Shown: positions 23,181 to 31,519 of the stretch, piece by piece
How positions within the stretch are numbered: the stretch's first letter is position 1
Layout of the letters: each line of letters opens with the position of its first letter
From: DASTSN01 sp035760665
GTDB taxonomy: Bacteria > Bacteroidota > Bacteroidia > Chitinophagales > Chitinophagaceae
Length of the DNA: 31,519 nt
Direction: 5' to 3'
NCBI GenBank assembly: GCA_035760665.1
Contig: DASTSN010000003.1
Coordinates: 1-31,519 of the forward strand
Program-made: the position numbers and the translations under genes
Notes under the pieces: generated by a model
Seen by the model: only the letters and a program-made list of their open reading frames with translations
Databases searched by the model: none
Told to the model about the DNA's origin: nothing

Positions 23181-25157
23181 TTAATTCTTTTTATTGTTCA
23201 TCAGCATCCAGCGGGCTGTTTCATAGAAAGCACTTGTGATCGTAGCCATGGCAGCTTTAATAGAATCCTGCTGCTGCTTGGTGTAGAGTAACTGGCTGCC
23301 GCGCATCGGGAAAAGTCGCTCATCCGGAAAGTTGATATTCCGTACAAAATAAAATGAATCCGTAACCATCCCGATGCGTCCCTCATCATGCTGGATGGTA
23401 AAAGCATAGTTATTCTTTTTGCCGGAACTCAGGAGGTCTCTCCCCAGCGTGGTATTCACATACGGCTGGTGCAGCAAACCGGCAATCGTTGGCAGTACAT
23501 CTATCTGCGAAACCACTTCGTTATGTTCCTGTGCTGTCAGCAGGTATGGGGCATACAACAACAAAGGCACATGCTCGTCTGTGAGCCGCTGGTCGGTCCA
23601 GACGGGTGGATAAACAGCCTCTGCATTGCCCGAAACACCATGATCACCGACGAATACAAAAATGGTATTGTGAAAATACGTTTCCTTTTGTGCCGCTTCT
23701 ATAAACCGCTCATAACAATAATCCGAGTAGCGAAATGAATTGAACTCGTTTAGCGATTCGAAACCGTACCGCCGCAGGGTATCAGGAGGCACTTCCAGTT
23801 TTACAAAATCAGAATCCTCTGCAGGTATCATAAAGGGCCGGTGGTTATCCGCCGTTTGAATGATGGCAAAAAATGGCTTGTGCTGCTTGCGGAAAACCTT
23901 ATTGGCTTCCAGGAAAAGATTTTTGTCACTGATTCCCCACACATTCATTTCCGGTAAATGAAAACTGCCTTCAGTAAACATCTGAAGCCCGTCAATATTT
24001 TTCAGCAAGCCGTCAAAATTGTTAAAATCCGGGTCGCCCCCGAGAAAATAAAACTTATCGTACCCCTCAAAATTATTAATGATGGTATGCTGCTTCAGCG
24101 CCTGCGGATTGCGGGTCGAAAATTTGGACAACTGTACATCAGGAATGCCGGTAATTGTGGCAAAGAGCCCGCGGGCTGTAGAAAAATGAGGTGCGAAACA
24201 GCGGTTGAAAAAAATGCCTTCCCTGCTCAGTTGGTTAAAAAAAGGAGTTGTATTCAGTGGATTTCCGCTCATGCTGCTTTTATACATACTGAACGATTCA
24301 CACAAAACCAGCACGATATTCGGATGGCTTTCAATAGCATTGCCGGAAGGAAAATTTTCCCGGCGGTAAGAAAAATCTCCCCCGTTTTCCAGGTTCATCC
24401 ATTTTGCCATCACGGGGAAATATTCCCTCGCTTTGTTTTCATTAAACTGTGGCCGCCGGAATTTTAGGGTGGTAAAAAAATTCTGCAGGGGATTAAGCGC
24501 CAGGTATGATTTAAAACTATCCCGGAAAACAAACGCATTGTTCCATTTCAGCGGTCGCCAGGTAAGGCTGCCATAGGCCATTAAACCCAGCACGACTGCT
24601 GCCACAAAAAACCATTTTCGCCGGTACGGGATGCCCAGGCCGTCTGTACGTGCAATAACGCTCCAGTGACTGCGACGGTACATACCGCGAAAAAACAGCA
24701 CTGCAACCACCAGGCCCAGCAGCATCCAGAACAATGGATAGGTTTGCCAGAGCATTGCGAGTGAAATATTGGCATCTTCCACAAAGTTCAGCGCACTTGC
24801 ACCAAGCCTGGTACGATTATATGCAAAGCAGCCAAAATCGGCTGCAAAGAAAAAAAATACGATAAATGTAACCACAGCAAGGTACCAGGTCCACCATTTT
24901 TTATTGCGGGCAGAATAAAAGGGGGAAAAAACAGGCGCCAGGCTCACCAGCACCACGGGTAACAGAATGATTGCTATCCACCGCAAATCATATCGCACGC
25001 CCAGCAAAAAAGAAGGCAGTAAATCAGAAAAAGAAAAATTGGGCGGTACAAAAGCAAAGTAGGTGGCCAGCCTGAATAATGTGAAGATCACAAGGAAAAT
25101 CAGGAAAAGGTTTACCACCCACAGGATGGTTTTGGGTATTTTAAGCTTGATGAGCAT
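23181..25157 (-). CDS. LTA synthase-family membrane sulfatase/phosphotransferase
   Basis: The ATG at 25157 gives 658 residues; 22 further upstream codons are open but lack the normal N-terminus. About five membrane segments lie in residues 10-200, followed by a periplasmic alkaline-phosphatase-superfamily domain from about 275. Visible metal and catalytic residues are Glu287 (VLCESFS), the nucleophile Thr327 (HFSTARG), and Asp505-His506 (FVGDHG). Lipoteichoic acid synthases share this plan, but Bacteroidota have no LTA, so members there are thought to move phosphoglycerol or phosphoethanolamine onto glycans or lipids. It acts outside the inner membrane. It is divergent from the PAP2 gene, which could hydrolyse lipid products, and convergent with the broken methyltransferase gene, 5 bases apart. 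Confidence 0.92.
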   Translation of the reverse strand: MLIKLKIPKTILWVVNLFLIFLVIFTLFRLATYFAFVPPNFSFSDLLPSFLLGVRYDLRWIAIILLPVVLVSLAPVFSPFYSARNKKWWTWYLAVVTFIVFFFFAADFGCFAYNRTRLGASALNFVEDANISLAMLWQTYPLFWMLLGLVVAVLFFRGMYRRSHWSVIARTDGLGIPYRRKWFFVAAVVLGLMAYGSLTWRPLKWNNAFVFRDSFKSYLALNPLQNFFTTLKFRRPQFNENKAREYFPVMAKWMNLENGGDFSYRRENFPSGNAIESHPNIVLVLCESFSMYKSSMSGNPLNTTPFFNQLSREGIFFNRCFAPHFSTARGLFATITGIPDVQLSKFSTRNPQALKQHTIINNFEGYDKFYFLGGDPDFNNFDGLLKNIDGLQMFTEGSFHLPEMNVWGISDKNLFLEANKVFRKQHKPFFAIIQTADNHRPFMIPAEDSDFVKLEVPPDTLRRYGFESLNEFNSFRYSDYCYERFIEAAQKETYFHNTIFVFVGDHGVSGNAEAVYPPVWTDQRLTDEHVPLLLYAPYLLTAQEHNEVVSQIDVLPTIAGLLHQPYVNTTLGRDLLSSGKKNNYAFTIQHDEGRIGMVTDSFYFVRNINFPDERLFPMRGSQLLYTKQQQDSIKAAMATITSAFYETARWMLMNNKKN

Positions 25158-25276
25158 GTGACCGCATGCAGTATTAATCCTTTTCGAAATTGAAAAAGGC
25201 GTACAAAAAAAGGAAATTAACATTTATTCTGCAATGCCTGTTATGTAAAATTTCAGCGATCCCGGCGCTGATGGCT

Positions 25277-25284
25277 TATTTTTG
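25277..25284 (+). promoter_or_regulatory. -7 box upstream of the PAP2 gene
   Basis: A perfect TATTTTTG (TAnnTTTG) lies 25 bases before the ATG at 25310. No good -33 element is visible. An ATG-TAA start-stop at 25305-25310 overlaps the real start codon and may slightly affect initiation. Confidence 0.5.
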
Positions 25285-25309
25285 CCCCGATTATTGAAAC
25301 CAACATGTA

Positions 25310-25897
25310 ATGGATACCTTAAAAAGCTGGGACCAATGGTTTTTTATAAAAGTCAACAGCGAATGGACAAATGCATTTTTTGACAAGTTCATGCCCTTTA
25401 TGCGCAACCCGCTGAACTGGGCGCCTTTGTACATTTTCATTTTAGTATTTATCCTGCTGAATTTTAAAAAACAAGGCTGGTGGTGGGTTTTATTTTTTAC
25501 CTGCACCGTGGCATTGACAGATATGGTCGGCAATCATGCGTTTAAACATATATTCGAACGGCTTCGCCCCTGCAATGATCCCGGTTTTGCTTTTCATGTA
25601 CGGCTCTTGCTTGGGCATTGCTCCGGCGGTTACAGTTTCACCTCCAACCACGCAGCCAATCATTTTGGTATGGCCACTTTTTTTTATTTCACACTCCGTA
25701 ATACACTCGGCCGCTGGGTGTCGATCGGCTTTGTGTGGGCAGCCCTGATTTCCTATGCACAGGTGTACGTTGGTGTGCATTACCCGCTGGATATAATTGG
25801 TGGGGCCTTATTGGGAATTATACTGGGCTTGTTCACCGGTATGCTTTTCAATAAGCGGTTTGGATTTACTAACTTCGGTTTACAACCCACTGCATAA
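25310..25897 (+). CDS. PAP2-family membrane phosphatase
   Basis: The 195-residue product is a membrane-bound acid phosphatase of the PAP2 superfamily, with about five membrane segments. The three motifs are present in divergent form: KHIFERLRP (Lys79, Arg86), YSFTSNHA with His114 in place of PSGH, and YVGVHYPLD with His157 and Asp161. In the third motif the usual Arg six residues before His157 is Gln151, as in several Bacteroidota members. Substrates in the family include phosphatidate, undecaprenyl pyrophosphate and lipid A phosphates; the active site faces the periplasm. It runs directly into the next gene (TAA then ATG with no gap), so the two are co-transcribed. Divergent to the LTA-synthase-like gene. 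Confidence 0.93.
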   Translation: MDTLKSWDQWFFIKVNSEWTNAFFDKFMPFMRNPLNWAPLYIFILVFILLNFKKQGWWWVLFFTCTVALTDMVGNHAFKHIFERLRPCNDPGFAFHVRLLLGHCSGGYSFTSNHAANHFGMATFFYFTLRNTLGRWVSIGFVWAALISYAQVYVGVHYPLDIIGGALLGIILGLFTGMLFNKRFGFTNFGLQPTA

Positions 25898-27193
25898 ATG
25901 GAAATTTTTATACTGGCAGGTTTAATTTTACTGAACGGCTTATTTACCATGTCTGAGATTGCGCTGGTATCTGTAAGAAAGGCCCGGCTGGAAAACCTCG
26001 CCGACAAAGGAGATGAGCCTGCCCGCAGAGCACTTGAATTATCCAATAATCCGGAAATTTTTTTATCGGCGGCTCAAATCGGCATTACGCTCATTGCTAT
26101 TCTTACAGGTGTGTACTCCGGCGAACGATTTAGCATTTACCTGCAGCCGCTTATTGAAAAGATCGAAGTACTGCAACCCTACTCAAAAACGATATCCATT
26201 ACCCTGATTGTCATCCTTGTCACCTTTCTGTCCATCATATTTGGAGAGCTGATTCCAAAACGTTTCGGGTTGCTCAGGGCTGAGCGTATTGCCAGGGTGG
26301 TTGCAGGACCCATGCTTTTCTTTGCTCGTATCACACACCCGATCGTATGGTTGCTGAATCTTGTAAGCAACCTGTTTTTTCGTTTATTCAACGTAAAACG
26401 GTCGAAAGAAGATGCCGTGACCGAGGAAGAAATCAAAACCATGATAAGCGAGGGTACTGAAGCCGGTACCATTGAGGAAGAAGAAAAAGAAATCATTGAA
26501 CGAATTTTTCACCTGGGTGATCGCAACATTACATCGCTGATGACCCACCGAAGTGATATCGTGTGGTTTGATGTAAATGACAACGAAATCAGCATCCGGG
26601 AAAAAATTATCCGCGAACCACACTCTGTATACCCCATCTGCGATGGAGAAATTGATAATATTAAAGGTGTTATTTCGCTGAAAGACATGTACATTACCAA
26701 TGACCTGACGCTTTTTAAAAACATTCTGCAGCCGGCGATGTTTGTGCCGGAAAATAATACCGCTTACCAGGTGCTGGAAAAATTTAAAGAAACCAAGCAT
26801 CATTCCTGTTTCATCGTCGATGAATACGGAACCCTGCAGGGGCTGATCACCCTAAACGACATACTCGAAGCAATTGTAGGCGATCTGCCACAGCCCAACA
26901 TTCCTGATTACGAAATCGTGGAACGGGCCGATGGCACTTTCCTGGTAGATGCACAAATTCCCTTTTACGATTTCCTGAGCCGCTTTGAAAAAACAGAATG
27001 GATGAAAGAAGGGGACCAGGAGTTTGATACCCTTGCCGGCTTTATCTTACACGAACTGGAGCGTATACCACATACCGGCGACCGCCTGGAATGGAAAGGA
27101 TTTAAATTTGAAATTGTAGACATGGACGGACACCGCATTGATAAAGTACTGGTGACCGCCAGCAAAGAAATAAAGGATGACATGGAAGAGTAA
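25898..27193 (+). CDS. CNNM/HlyC-CorC family transporter
   Basis: The 431-residue product has the full family layout: a DUF21 (CNNM) membrane domain with about four helices (residues 1-190), two CBS repeats (about 200-330, with LMTHRSDIVWFD and HHSCFIVDEYGTLQG), and a C-terminal CorC_HlyC domain (about 345-425, with LAGFILHELERIPHTGD). Members are called hemolysin-family proteins by history, but the evidence favours Mg2+/Co2+ or other divalent-ion efflux, controlled by nucleotide binding to the CBS pair. It starts on the base after the PAP2 stop. Inner membrane. The length is normal and no damage is seen. Confidence 0.94.
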   Translation: MEIFILAGLILLNGLFTMSEIALVSVRKARLENLADKGDEPARRALELSNNPEIFLSAAQIGITLIAILTGVYSGERFSIYLQPLIEKIEVLQPYSKTISITLIVILVTFLSIIFGELIPKRFGLLRAERIARVVAGPMLFFARITHPIVWLLNLVSNLFFRLFNVKRSKEDAVTEEEIKTMISEGTEAGTIEEEEKEIIERIFHLGDRNITSLMTHRSDIVWFDVNDNEISIREKIIREPHSVYPICDGEIDNIKGVISLKDMYITNDLTLFKNILQPAMFVPENNTAYQVLEKFKETKHHSCFIVDEYGTLQGLITLNDILEAIVGDLPQPNIPDYEIVERADGTFLVDAQIPFYDFLSRFEKTEWMKEGDQEFDTLAGFILHELERIPHTGDRLEWKGFKFEIVDMDGHRIDKVLVTASKEIKDDMEE

Positions 27194-27242
27194 AGCCTCG
27201 GCTCTGTTGCCGACCACCGGTCAAAATCCCTATTTTCGTTTC

Positions 27243-27791
27243 CTAAAAATTAAAAATCGCTTGCTTATCCGGGTAATCCAGTTTCATACTCTTACGGTTC
27301 CCTCCTACAATTGCATGGATAATACTGATCTGGTCCTTGTATAAATCAAACAAAACCGTGTCGGTCACGGCAATTTTTTTTACCGAACTGATTTTATCGG
27401 CTTCCAGGTACACATATACCGATTCGCTTTCCACTTCATATCCTACATAAATAAGCGGAGCGATTTTATCATCAGCTTTAACCTGCAAGTGTTGCAGGAT
27501 GTAATCTTTTACCAGCTTATTCATGGCTGTCTTGTCGGTAGCCTGCAGGTCAATCTTGGTTTTGTAATTATTGTAAAGAGCTGACTCAAAATCATCTACA
27601 AAAATCCGGCAACTAATCTCGAAAATTTTATCCTTTGCGTTATGATTAATCTCTGCTACGCTGACATGAAACGGGTGTTGACTGCTGGTAACCGTACCGC
27701 TTTGCAGGATCCCGGCTGTACGCCCCGGTAAAAAACCTGTAACAAATCCCAGCAATGAAAGAGAAAACCATTTATAGATTGATACCGCCAT
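27243..27791 (-). CDS. DUF6702-family exported protein
   Basis: The 182-residue product begins with a hydrophobic signal or anchor segment (about 6-24) and then QHPFHVSVAEINHNAKDKIF, the opening that marks DUF6702 proteins of Bacteroidota. The rest looks beta-rich: EISCRIFVDDFESAL, IYVGYEVESESVYVYLEADK and a C-terminal strand pair. Its function is unknown; it is probably periplasmic or outer-membrane-facing. It is divergent from the HupE/UreJ gene, about 100 bp away, which is followed by the M1 peptidase; I recall this trio as a conserved neighbourhood in the phylum. It is convergent with the CNNM gene, 49 bp between stops. Confidence 0.85.
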   Translation of the reverse strand: MAVSIYKWFSLSLLGFVTGFLPGRTAGILQSGTVTSSQHPFHVSVAEINHNAKDKIFEISCRIFVDDFESALYNNYKTKIDLQATDKTAMNKLVKDYILQHLQVKADDKIAPLIYVGYEVESESVYVYLEADKISSVKKIAVTDTVLFDLYKDQISIIHAIVGGNRKSMKLDYPDKQAIFNF

Positions 27792-27895
27792 TTAGCTATA
27801 AATTTTTTATGTTTACAAAAGTCTGAATTATTTTGGGCTTTTTTAGCAATCACTTTTCAACTGACCTAATACAGACGGTTAAGGCTGTTCACAAG

Positions 27896-28474
27896 ATGCA
27901 GGACTTCTTTTTTTATTTTGGCTGGGGCTGGGAACATATCATCAGCAAAGAAGCGCTGGACCACCAGCTTTTCATTGCCGCGCTGGCGGCTATTTACCTG
28001 TTAAAAGACTGGAAACAGGTGCTGGTGCTGGTCACGGCCTTCACCATCGGGCATTCGCTTACACTGGCACTGAGTGTGCTGGATATTATTCGTTTTTCAT
28101 CCAAATGGGTGGAGTTTCTGATCCCTTGCACCATTGTCATCACTGCATTCAGCAATTTGTTTCAAAAGAAATTCACGGTAAGGTCAGTTCGTATTAATTA
28201 TTTTTTGGCTTTGTTCTTTGGATTGGTGCACGGTATGGGCTTTGCCAATACAATTCGCTTTACATTAGCCGAAGGGCAAAGCCTGGGCTGGGGTCTATTT
28301 GGATTTAATGCCGGGTTGGAAGTGGGACAAATTGTAGTGGTAACAGCGATCTTGCTGCTGGCGCAAATGATCACCGGCCTCTTCAGGATAAACCGGCGGG
28401 AATGGGTGATCTTTTTATCAGCTGCAGTCTTTAGCTTAGCATTGAAAATGGCGTTGGAACGTATACCCTTTTAA
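27896..28474 (+). CDS. HupE/UreJ-family membrane protein
   Basis: The ATG at 27896 gives 192 residues; an upstream TTG frame start at 27833 lies over a likely promoter. Six or so membrane segments carry the family's conserved His residues: His14, DHQLF at 22-26 (His23), FTIGHSLTLAL (His53) and GLVHGMGFA (His112). HupE and UreJ proteins are thought to be nickel or other metal permeases, but many members, including those in Bacteroidota next to DUF6702, have no tested function. No hydrogenase or urease genes are nearby, so nickel import is not supported by context. TTATTTTG (27828-27835), about 60 bases upstream, is a near-match to the -7 box. Inner membrane. Confidence 0.88.
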   Translation: MQDFFFYFGWGWEHIISKEALDHQLFIAALAAIYLLKDWKQVLVLVTAFTIGHSLTLALSVLDIIRFSSKWVEFLIPCTIVITAFSNLFQKKFTVRSVRINYFLALFFGLVHGMGFANTIRFTLAEGQSLGWGLFGFNAGLEVGQIVVVTAILLLAQMITGLFRINRREWVIFLSAAVFSLALKMALERIPF

Positions 28475-28527
28475 TTGAATAATACGTAACTATTTAGATT
28501 TTCGATTTCAATACAAAACAAACAACC

Positions 28528-30900
28528 ATGCAAAAACTTCTAGTAACCGGGCTCCTGCTTTTTATGGCCTGCGGATTTGTCCAGGCACAGGATATACAGA
28601 ACAACCCGGGCAGTAATCACGGAAATAAGTTTGAGCAGTTGGGAACTATTCTCCCTACACCAAACGAATACCGCACAGCCAGTGGCGCCCCCGGCCCCAA
28701 GTACTGGCAGCAAAGAGCCGATTATGACATTAAATGCGAACTGGATGAAAAAAACCTCAAGCTCACCGGCAGCGAAACGATTACCTACTACAACAACTCA
28801 CCAGACGTACTCACTTACCTGTGGCTGCAGCTTGATGAAAACCAGCACAACAACAACGACAACGCCAACTATCAAAGCAGCAGCAAGATGCCGCGGATGG
28901 CAACCGACCAGATGCTGAGCCGCATGGAAGAAGAAAAAGGAGATAATGGCTATGGCGATAAAATAGCCAAACTCACCGATGCCAGTGGAAAAAAGCTTTC
29001 GTATATCATCAATAAAACCATGATGCGGGTAGATCTGCCGGCAACTTTGAAACCCGGGCAAAAATTTGTTTTAAACATTGACTGGAGTTATAAAATTTCC
29101 GATCGCATGAGCATGGGCGGCAGAGGCGGTTATGAATATTTCCCAGAAGATGGCAATTACCTTTTTACCATGACACAGTGGTATCCGCGCCTTTGTGTGT
29201 ACAGCGATTTCCAGGGCTGGCAAAACCACCAGTTTACTGGCCGCGGTGAGTTCGCCCTCACGTTTGGCAATTTCAAAGTACAAATGACCGTACCGGCCGA
29301 CCACATCATAGGCGCCACCGGCGAATGCCAGAATTACCAGCAGGTACTGACACCAGCACAGTTTGCCCGCTGGCAAAAAGCCCAAACCGCCAAAACGCCA
29401 CTCGAAATTGTAACACTTGACGAAGCAAAAACAAAAGAAAAAACACAGAGCACACAGAAAAAAACCTGGATTTTTAAAGCCGATAATGTACGCGACTTCG
29501 CCTGGGGTTCTTCCCGCAAATTTGTTTGGGATGCCATGCCCGCACTGGTGGAAGGCAAGAAAGTAATGTGCATGAGCTACTATGGTAAAGAAGCTTACAA
29601 CCTGTACAGCAAATATTCGACAAGAGCAGTGGCGCACACCATCAAAACCTATTCTAAGTTTACCATTCCATATCCATACCCTGTGGCACAGAGTGTGGAA
29701 GCAGCTAACGGTATGGAATACCCGATGATCTGTTTCAACTTCGGCCGTTGCGAAAAAGATGGCACCTATTCCGAAGCCACGAAGAATGGAATGCTTGGCG
29801 TGGTCATTCACGAAGTGGGTCACAACTTCTTCCCCATGATCATTAACAGCGATGAACGCCAGTGGACATGGATGGATGAAGGCCTGAACACCTTTGTTGA
29901 ATACCTCACAGAAGAGTTGTGGGATAATAAATTCCCGGTCAGAAGGGGCCCTGCCTACCTGATTACAGATTATATGAAACTGCCGAAAGACCAGCTGGAA
30001 CCCATCATGACCAACTCGGAAGACATTGTGCAGTTTGGCCCGAATGCTTACTCCAAACCTGCTACAGGGTTAAACATCCTGCGGGAAACTATCATGGGCA
30101 GAAAATTATTTGACTATGCCTTTAAAGAATATGCCCGTCGTTGGGCCTTCAAACATCCGACGCCGGCCGACTTCTTCCGCACAATGGAAGATGCCAGCGG
30201 TGAAGATCTTGACTGGTTCTGGAGAGGATGGTTTTACGGAACAGATGCCTGTGATATTTCCCTGGACTCTGTAAAATTTGCCAAAGCAGATTTCGATGGT
30301 AAAGTACCGGGCGACAGAACGATCTCAACGCAGTTACCGAAACCGGCTGTCAACGACTTCGAGGATATTTCAAAAATCCGGAACAGGGAAGATAAAAACA
30401 TCCAGTTTGCTACCGACGCCGATACAGCCACCCGCGATTTTTACTGGAAATATGACCGCGGCCTGGAACCCTACGATTCCTCGAAATACAGCATGGAAAT
30501 CCCTTCCAGGATCGAATCGCTGGATGCCGCCGGAAAAGAGCAATTTGACAATAAATATTTTTACGAACTGAGCTTCAGCAATAAAGGGGGACTCGTGATG
30601 CCTATCATCATCGAATGGACCTACAAAGACGGCAGCAAGGAAATCGATCGCATCCCCGCACAGGTATGGAGACTAAATGAAAAGAACGTGACAAAATTCT
30701 TTATGAAAGATAAAGAAGTCGCTTCCATCAAGCTCGACCCAATGCGTGAAACAGCGGATATCAATGAAAGCAATAACAGCTGGGGTGAAATAGCTGCCCC
30801 CACCCGCTTCGAAGTATTTAAGCAAAAGCAAAATGCCGTACGCGGTCAATCGCAGGGCATTAATCCGATGCAAAAGGCAAAAGAGAAAAAAGGATTCTAA
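28528..30900 (+). CDS. M1-family metallopeptidase, exported
   Basis: The 790-residue product is a zinc aminopeptidase-like protein of family M1. Residues 1-20 are a signal peptide ending VQA. The N-terminal beta domain (about 60-260) is followed by the GMEYP variant of the substrate loop (395-399; GAMEN in classical enzymes) and the zinc site HEVGH at 428-432, with Glu451 exactly 18 residues on (HExxHx18E). A C-terminal part of about 200 residues follows, ending in a beta domain. A periplasmic or surface role in peptide breakdown is likely. The gene starts 53 bases after the HupE/UreJ stop, so the two may share a transcript. A 14-bp-stem terminator follows. The catalytic residues are intact. 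Confidence 0.95.
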   Translation: MQKLLVTGLLLFMACGFVQAQDIQNNPGSNHGNKFEQLGTILPTPNEYRTASGAPGPKYWQQRADYDIKCELDEKNLKLTGSETITYYNNSPDVLTYLWLQLDENQHNNNDNANYQSSSKMPRMATDQMLSRMEEEKGDNGYGDKIAKLTDASGKKLSYIINKTMMRVDLPATLKPGQKFVLNIDWSYKISDRMSMGGRGGYEYFPEDGNYLFTMTQWYPRLCVYSDFQGWQNHQFTGRGEFALTFGNFKVQMTVPADHIIGATGECQNYQQVLTPAQFARWQKAQTAKTPLEIVTLDEAKTKEKTQSTQKKTWIFKADNVRDFAWGSSRKFVWDAMPALVEGKKVMCMSYYGKEAYNLYSKYSTRAVAHTIKTYSKFTIPYPYPVAQSVEAANGMEYPMICFNFGRCEKDGTYSEATKNGMLGVVIHEVGHNFFPMIINSDERQWTWMDEGLNTFVEYLTEELWDNKFPVRRGPAYLITDYMKLPKDQLEPIMTNSEDIVQFGPNAYSKPATGLNILRETIMGRKLFDYAFKEYARRWAFKHPTPADFFRTMEDASGEDLDWFWRGWFYGTDACDISLDSVKFAKADFDGKVPGDRTISTQLPKPAVNDFEDISKIRNREDKNIQFATDADTATRDFYWKYDRGLEPYDSSKYSMEIPSRIESLDAAGKEQFDNKYFYELSFSNKGGLVMPIIIEWTYKDGSKEIDRIPAQVWRLNEKNVTKFFMKDKEVASIKLDPMRETADINESNNSWGEIAAPTRFEVFKQKQNAVRGQSQGINPMQKAKEKKGF

Positions 30901-30920
30901 AATAAATTCTTTGTAGATAA

Positions 30921-30955
30921 ACAAATGCCGCAGTATCGACTGCGGCATTTGTTTT
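30921..30955 (+). terminator. Strong hairpin terminator after the M1 peptidase gene
   Basis: ACAAATGCCGCAGT (30921-30934), loop ATCG, ACTGCGGCATTTGT (30939-30952): a perfect 14-bp stem running into TTTT (30952-30955). It lies 20 bases past the stop and isolates the esterase gene downstream. Confidence 0.92.
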
Positions 30956-30979
30956 ATGAACAGCTTATCTTTATAACTT

Positions 30980-31519
30980 ATGAGAAATTATTTTTTACTG
31001 CTTATCGCTTGCAGTACTCTGTCTTTTATGGCAGAGGCAGCCACCGTTGACACCATTGCCGTTTACAGCCCTTCAATGAAAAAAGATATAAAATGCGTCA
31101 TCATTACACCGGCTGCTTACAAGAAAAAAAACCGTCACTTCCCGGTTGTGTATCTTCTGCACGGTTACAGCGGCAATTATGCGCAATGGCCGGAACTGGC
31201 GCCGCAATTACCGCGTGAGGCTGACGAAATGCATATCATTTTTGTATGCCCCGATGGAGGCTACAACAGCTGGTATCTTGACAGCCCGGTAGACCCGGCG
31301 ATCCGTTATGAAACGTTTATGTCCAATGAATTGATTGCTTATATCGACAGTCATTACCGTACCATCCCGGACAGGCAACACAGGGCCATTACCGGCCTTA
31401 GTATGGGCGGCCACGGAGCCCTCTACCTGGCGTTCAGGCATAAAAACATATATGGTGCTGCTGGCGCCACCAGTGGCGGCGTAGATATTCGTCCGTTCCC
31501 CAATAAATGGGATTTGAAA
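30980..31519 (+). CDS. Secreted esterase, alpha/beta-hydrolase fold, 3' end cut
   Basis: The frame is open from the ATG at 30980 to the window edge (180 codons, no stop). Residues 1-21 are a signal peptide (FLLLIACSTLSFMAEA). The mature part shows the putative-esterase (PF00756, esterase D / antigen 85-like) pattern: FPVVYLLHGYSG at 54-65, then FVCPDGGYNSWYLDSP, and the nucleophile elbow GLSMGGHGA with Ser141. The Asp and His of the triad lie beyond the edge. In Bacteroidota such enzymes often remove acyl or feruloyl groups from glycans, but the substrate cannot be set from this fragment. TATCTTTA (30966-30973) is a near-match to the -7 box 6 bases before the start, so the mRNA may be almost leaderless. 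Confidence 0.9.
   Translation, partial: MRNYFLLLIACSTLSFMAEAATVDTIAVYSPSMKKDIKCVIITPAAYKKKNRHFPVVYLLHGYSGNYAQWPELAPQLPREADEMHIIFVCPDGGYNSWYLDSPVDPAIRYETFMSNELIAYIDSHYRTIPDRQHRAITGLSMGGHGALYLAFRHKNIYGAAGATSGGVDIRPFPNKWDLK

Noticed and set aside
25179..25199. CCTTTT/AAAAGG near-palindrome upstream of the LTA-synthase-like gene
   Set aside because: Only 6 bp of perfect arms made mostly of A/T runs. Too weak to call an operator.
29071..29823. Minus-strand frame of 250 residues inside the M1 peptidase gene
   Set aside because: Rich in Cys, His and Phe, with no family pattern. The M1 frame on the other strand has an intact signal peptide and zinc site.
1..31519. CRISPR arrays, insertion sequences, prophage genes, tRNA or rRNA genes
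   Set aside because: I looked for spaced direct repeats, transposase or integrase motifs and the usual RNA gene sequences and saw none.

Overview
The window looks like a chromosomal segment from a Bacteroidota bacterium, most likely of the Chitinophagaceae type. Four things point there: the protein families (DUF6702 with a HupE/UreJ protein and an M1 peptidase; a CNNM/HlyC transporter; a SUF operon with an added SufT); several copies of the Bacteroidota -7 promoter box TAnnTTTG just upstream of start codons; the lack of convincing Shine-Dalgarno sequences; and moderate GC. I found no transposase, integrase, phage gene, CRISPR array, tRNA or rRNA. This is assignment by recognition, not by a search.

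Layout. 1-1382: a leftward pair (edge-truncated DUF1624-like acyltransferase and a hypothetical protein), a doubtful small ORF, and a gene-free stretch with an inverted repeat. 1383-4778: a secreted Cys/His protein, an SDR and a convergent Gfo/Idh/MocA oxidoreductase, and a WalJ-like metallo-hydrolase. 4838-6433: a pentameric ligand-gated ion channel homologue and a SWIB-domain protein with a lysine/alanine tail, each behind a good promoter match. 6471-9176: leftward genes for a secreted protein, a CopD-like membrane protein, a patatin and a methyltransferase. 9367-15567: a compact leftward suf operon, sufB-sufC-sufD-sufS-sufE-sufT followed by an Rrf2 regulator, with a palindrome over the sufB promoter. 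15797-18067: aconitase with a long leader. 18336-19650: small PspC-domain protein and AraC-type regulator. 19664-22285: a second, IscS-type cysteine desulfurase and a hexosamine/hexose-phosphate mutase. 22426-23175: a methyltransferase gene broken by one in-frame TGA. 23181-27193: LTA-synthase-like enzyme, PAP2 phosphatase and CNNM/HlyC protein. 27243-30900: DUF6702, HupE/UreJ and M1 peptidase. 30980 to the end: a secreted esterase cut by the window edge.

The clearest functional theme is iron-sulphur metabolism. One operon makes clusters and carries its own probable sensor, a cluster-dependent enzyme (aconitase) lies directly upstream of it, and a second sulphur donor enzyme is 4-5 kb away. 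A membrane and envelope theme follows (LTA-like enzyme, PAP2, CNNM, CopD, PspC). The most unusual single gene is the channel homologue. The most testable regulatory idea is autoregulation of suf by the Rrf2 protein through the 20-bp palindrome. I saw no wholly new multi-gene system.
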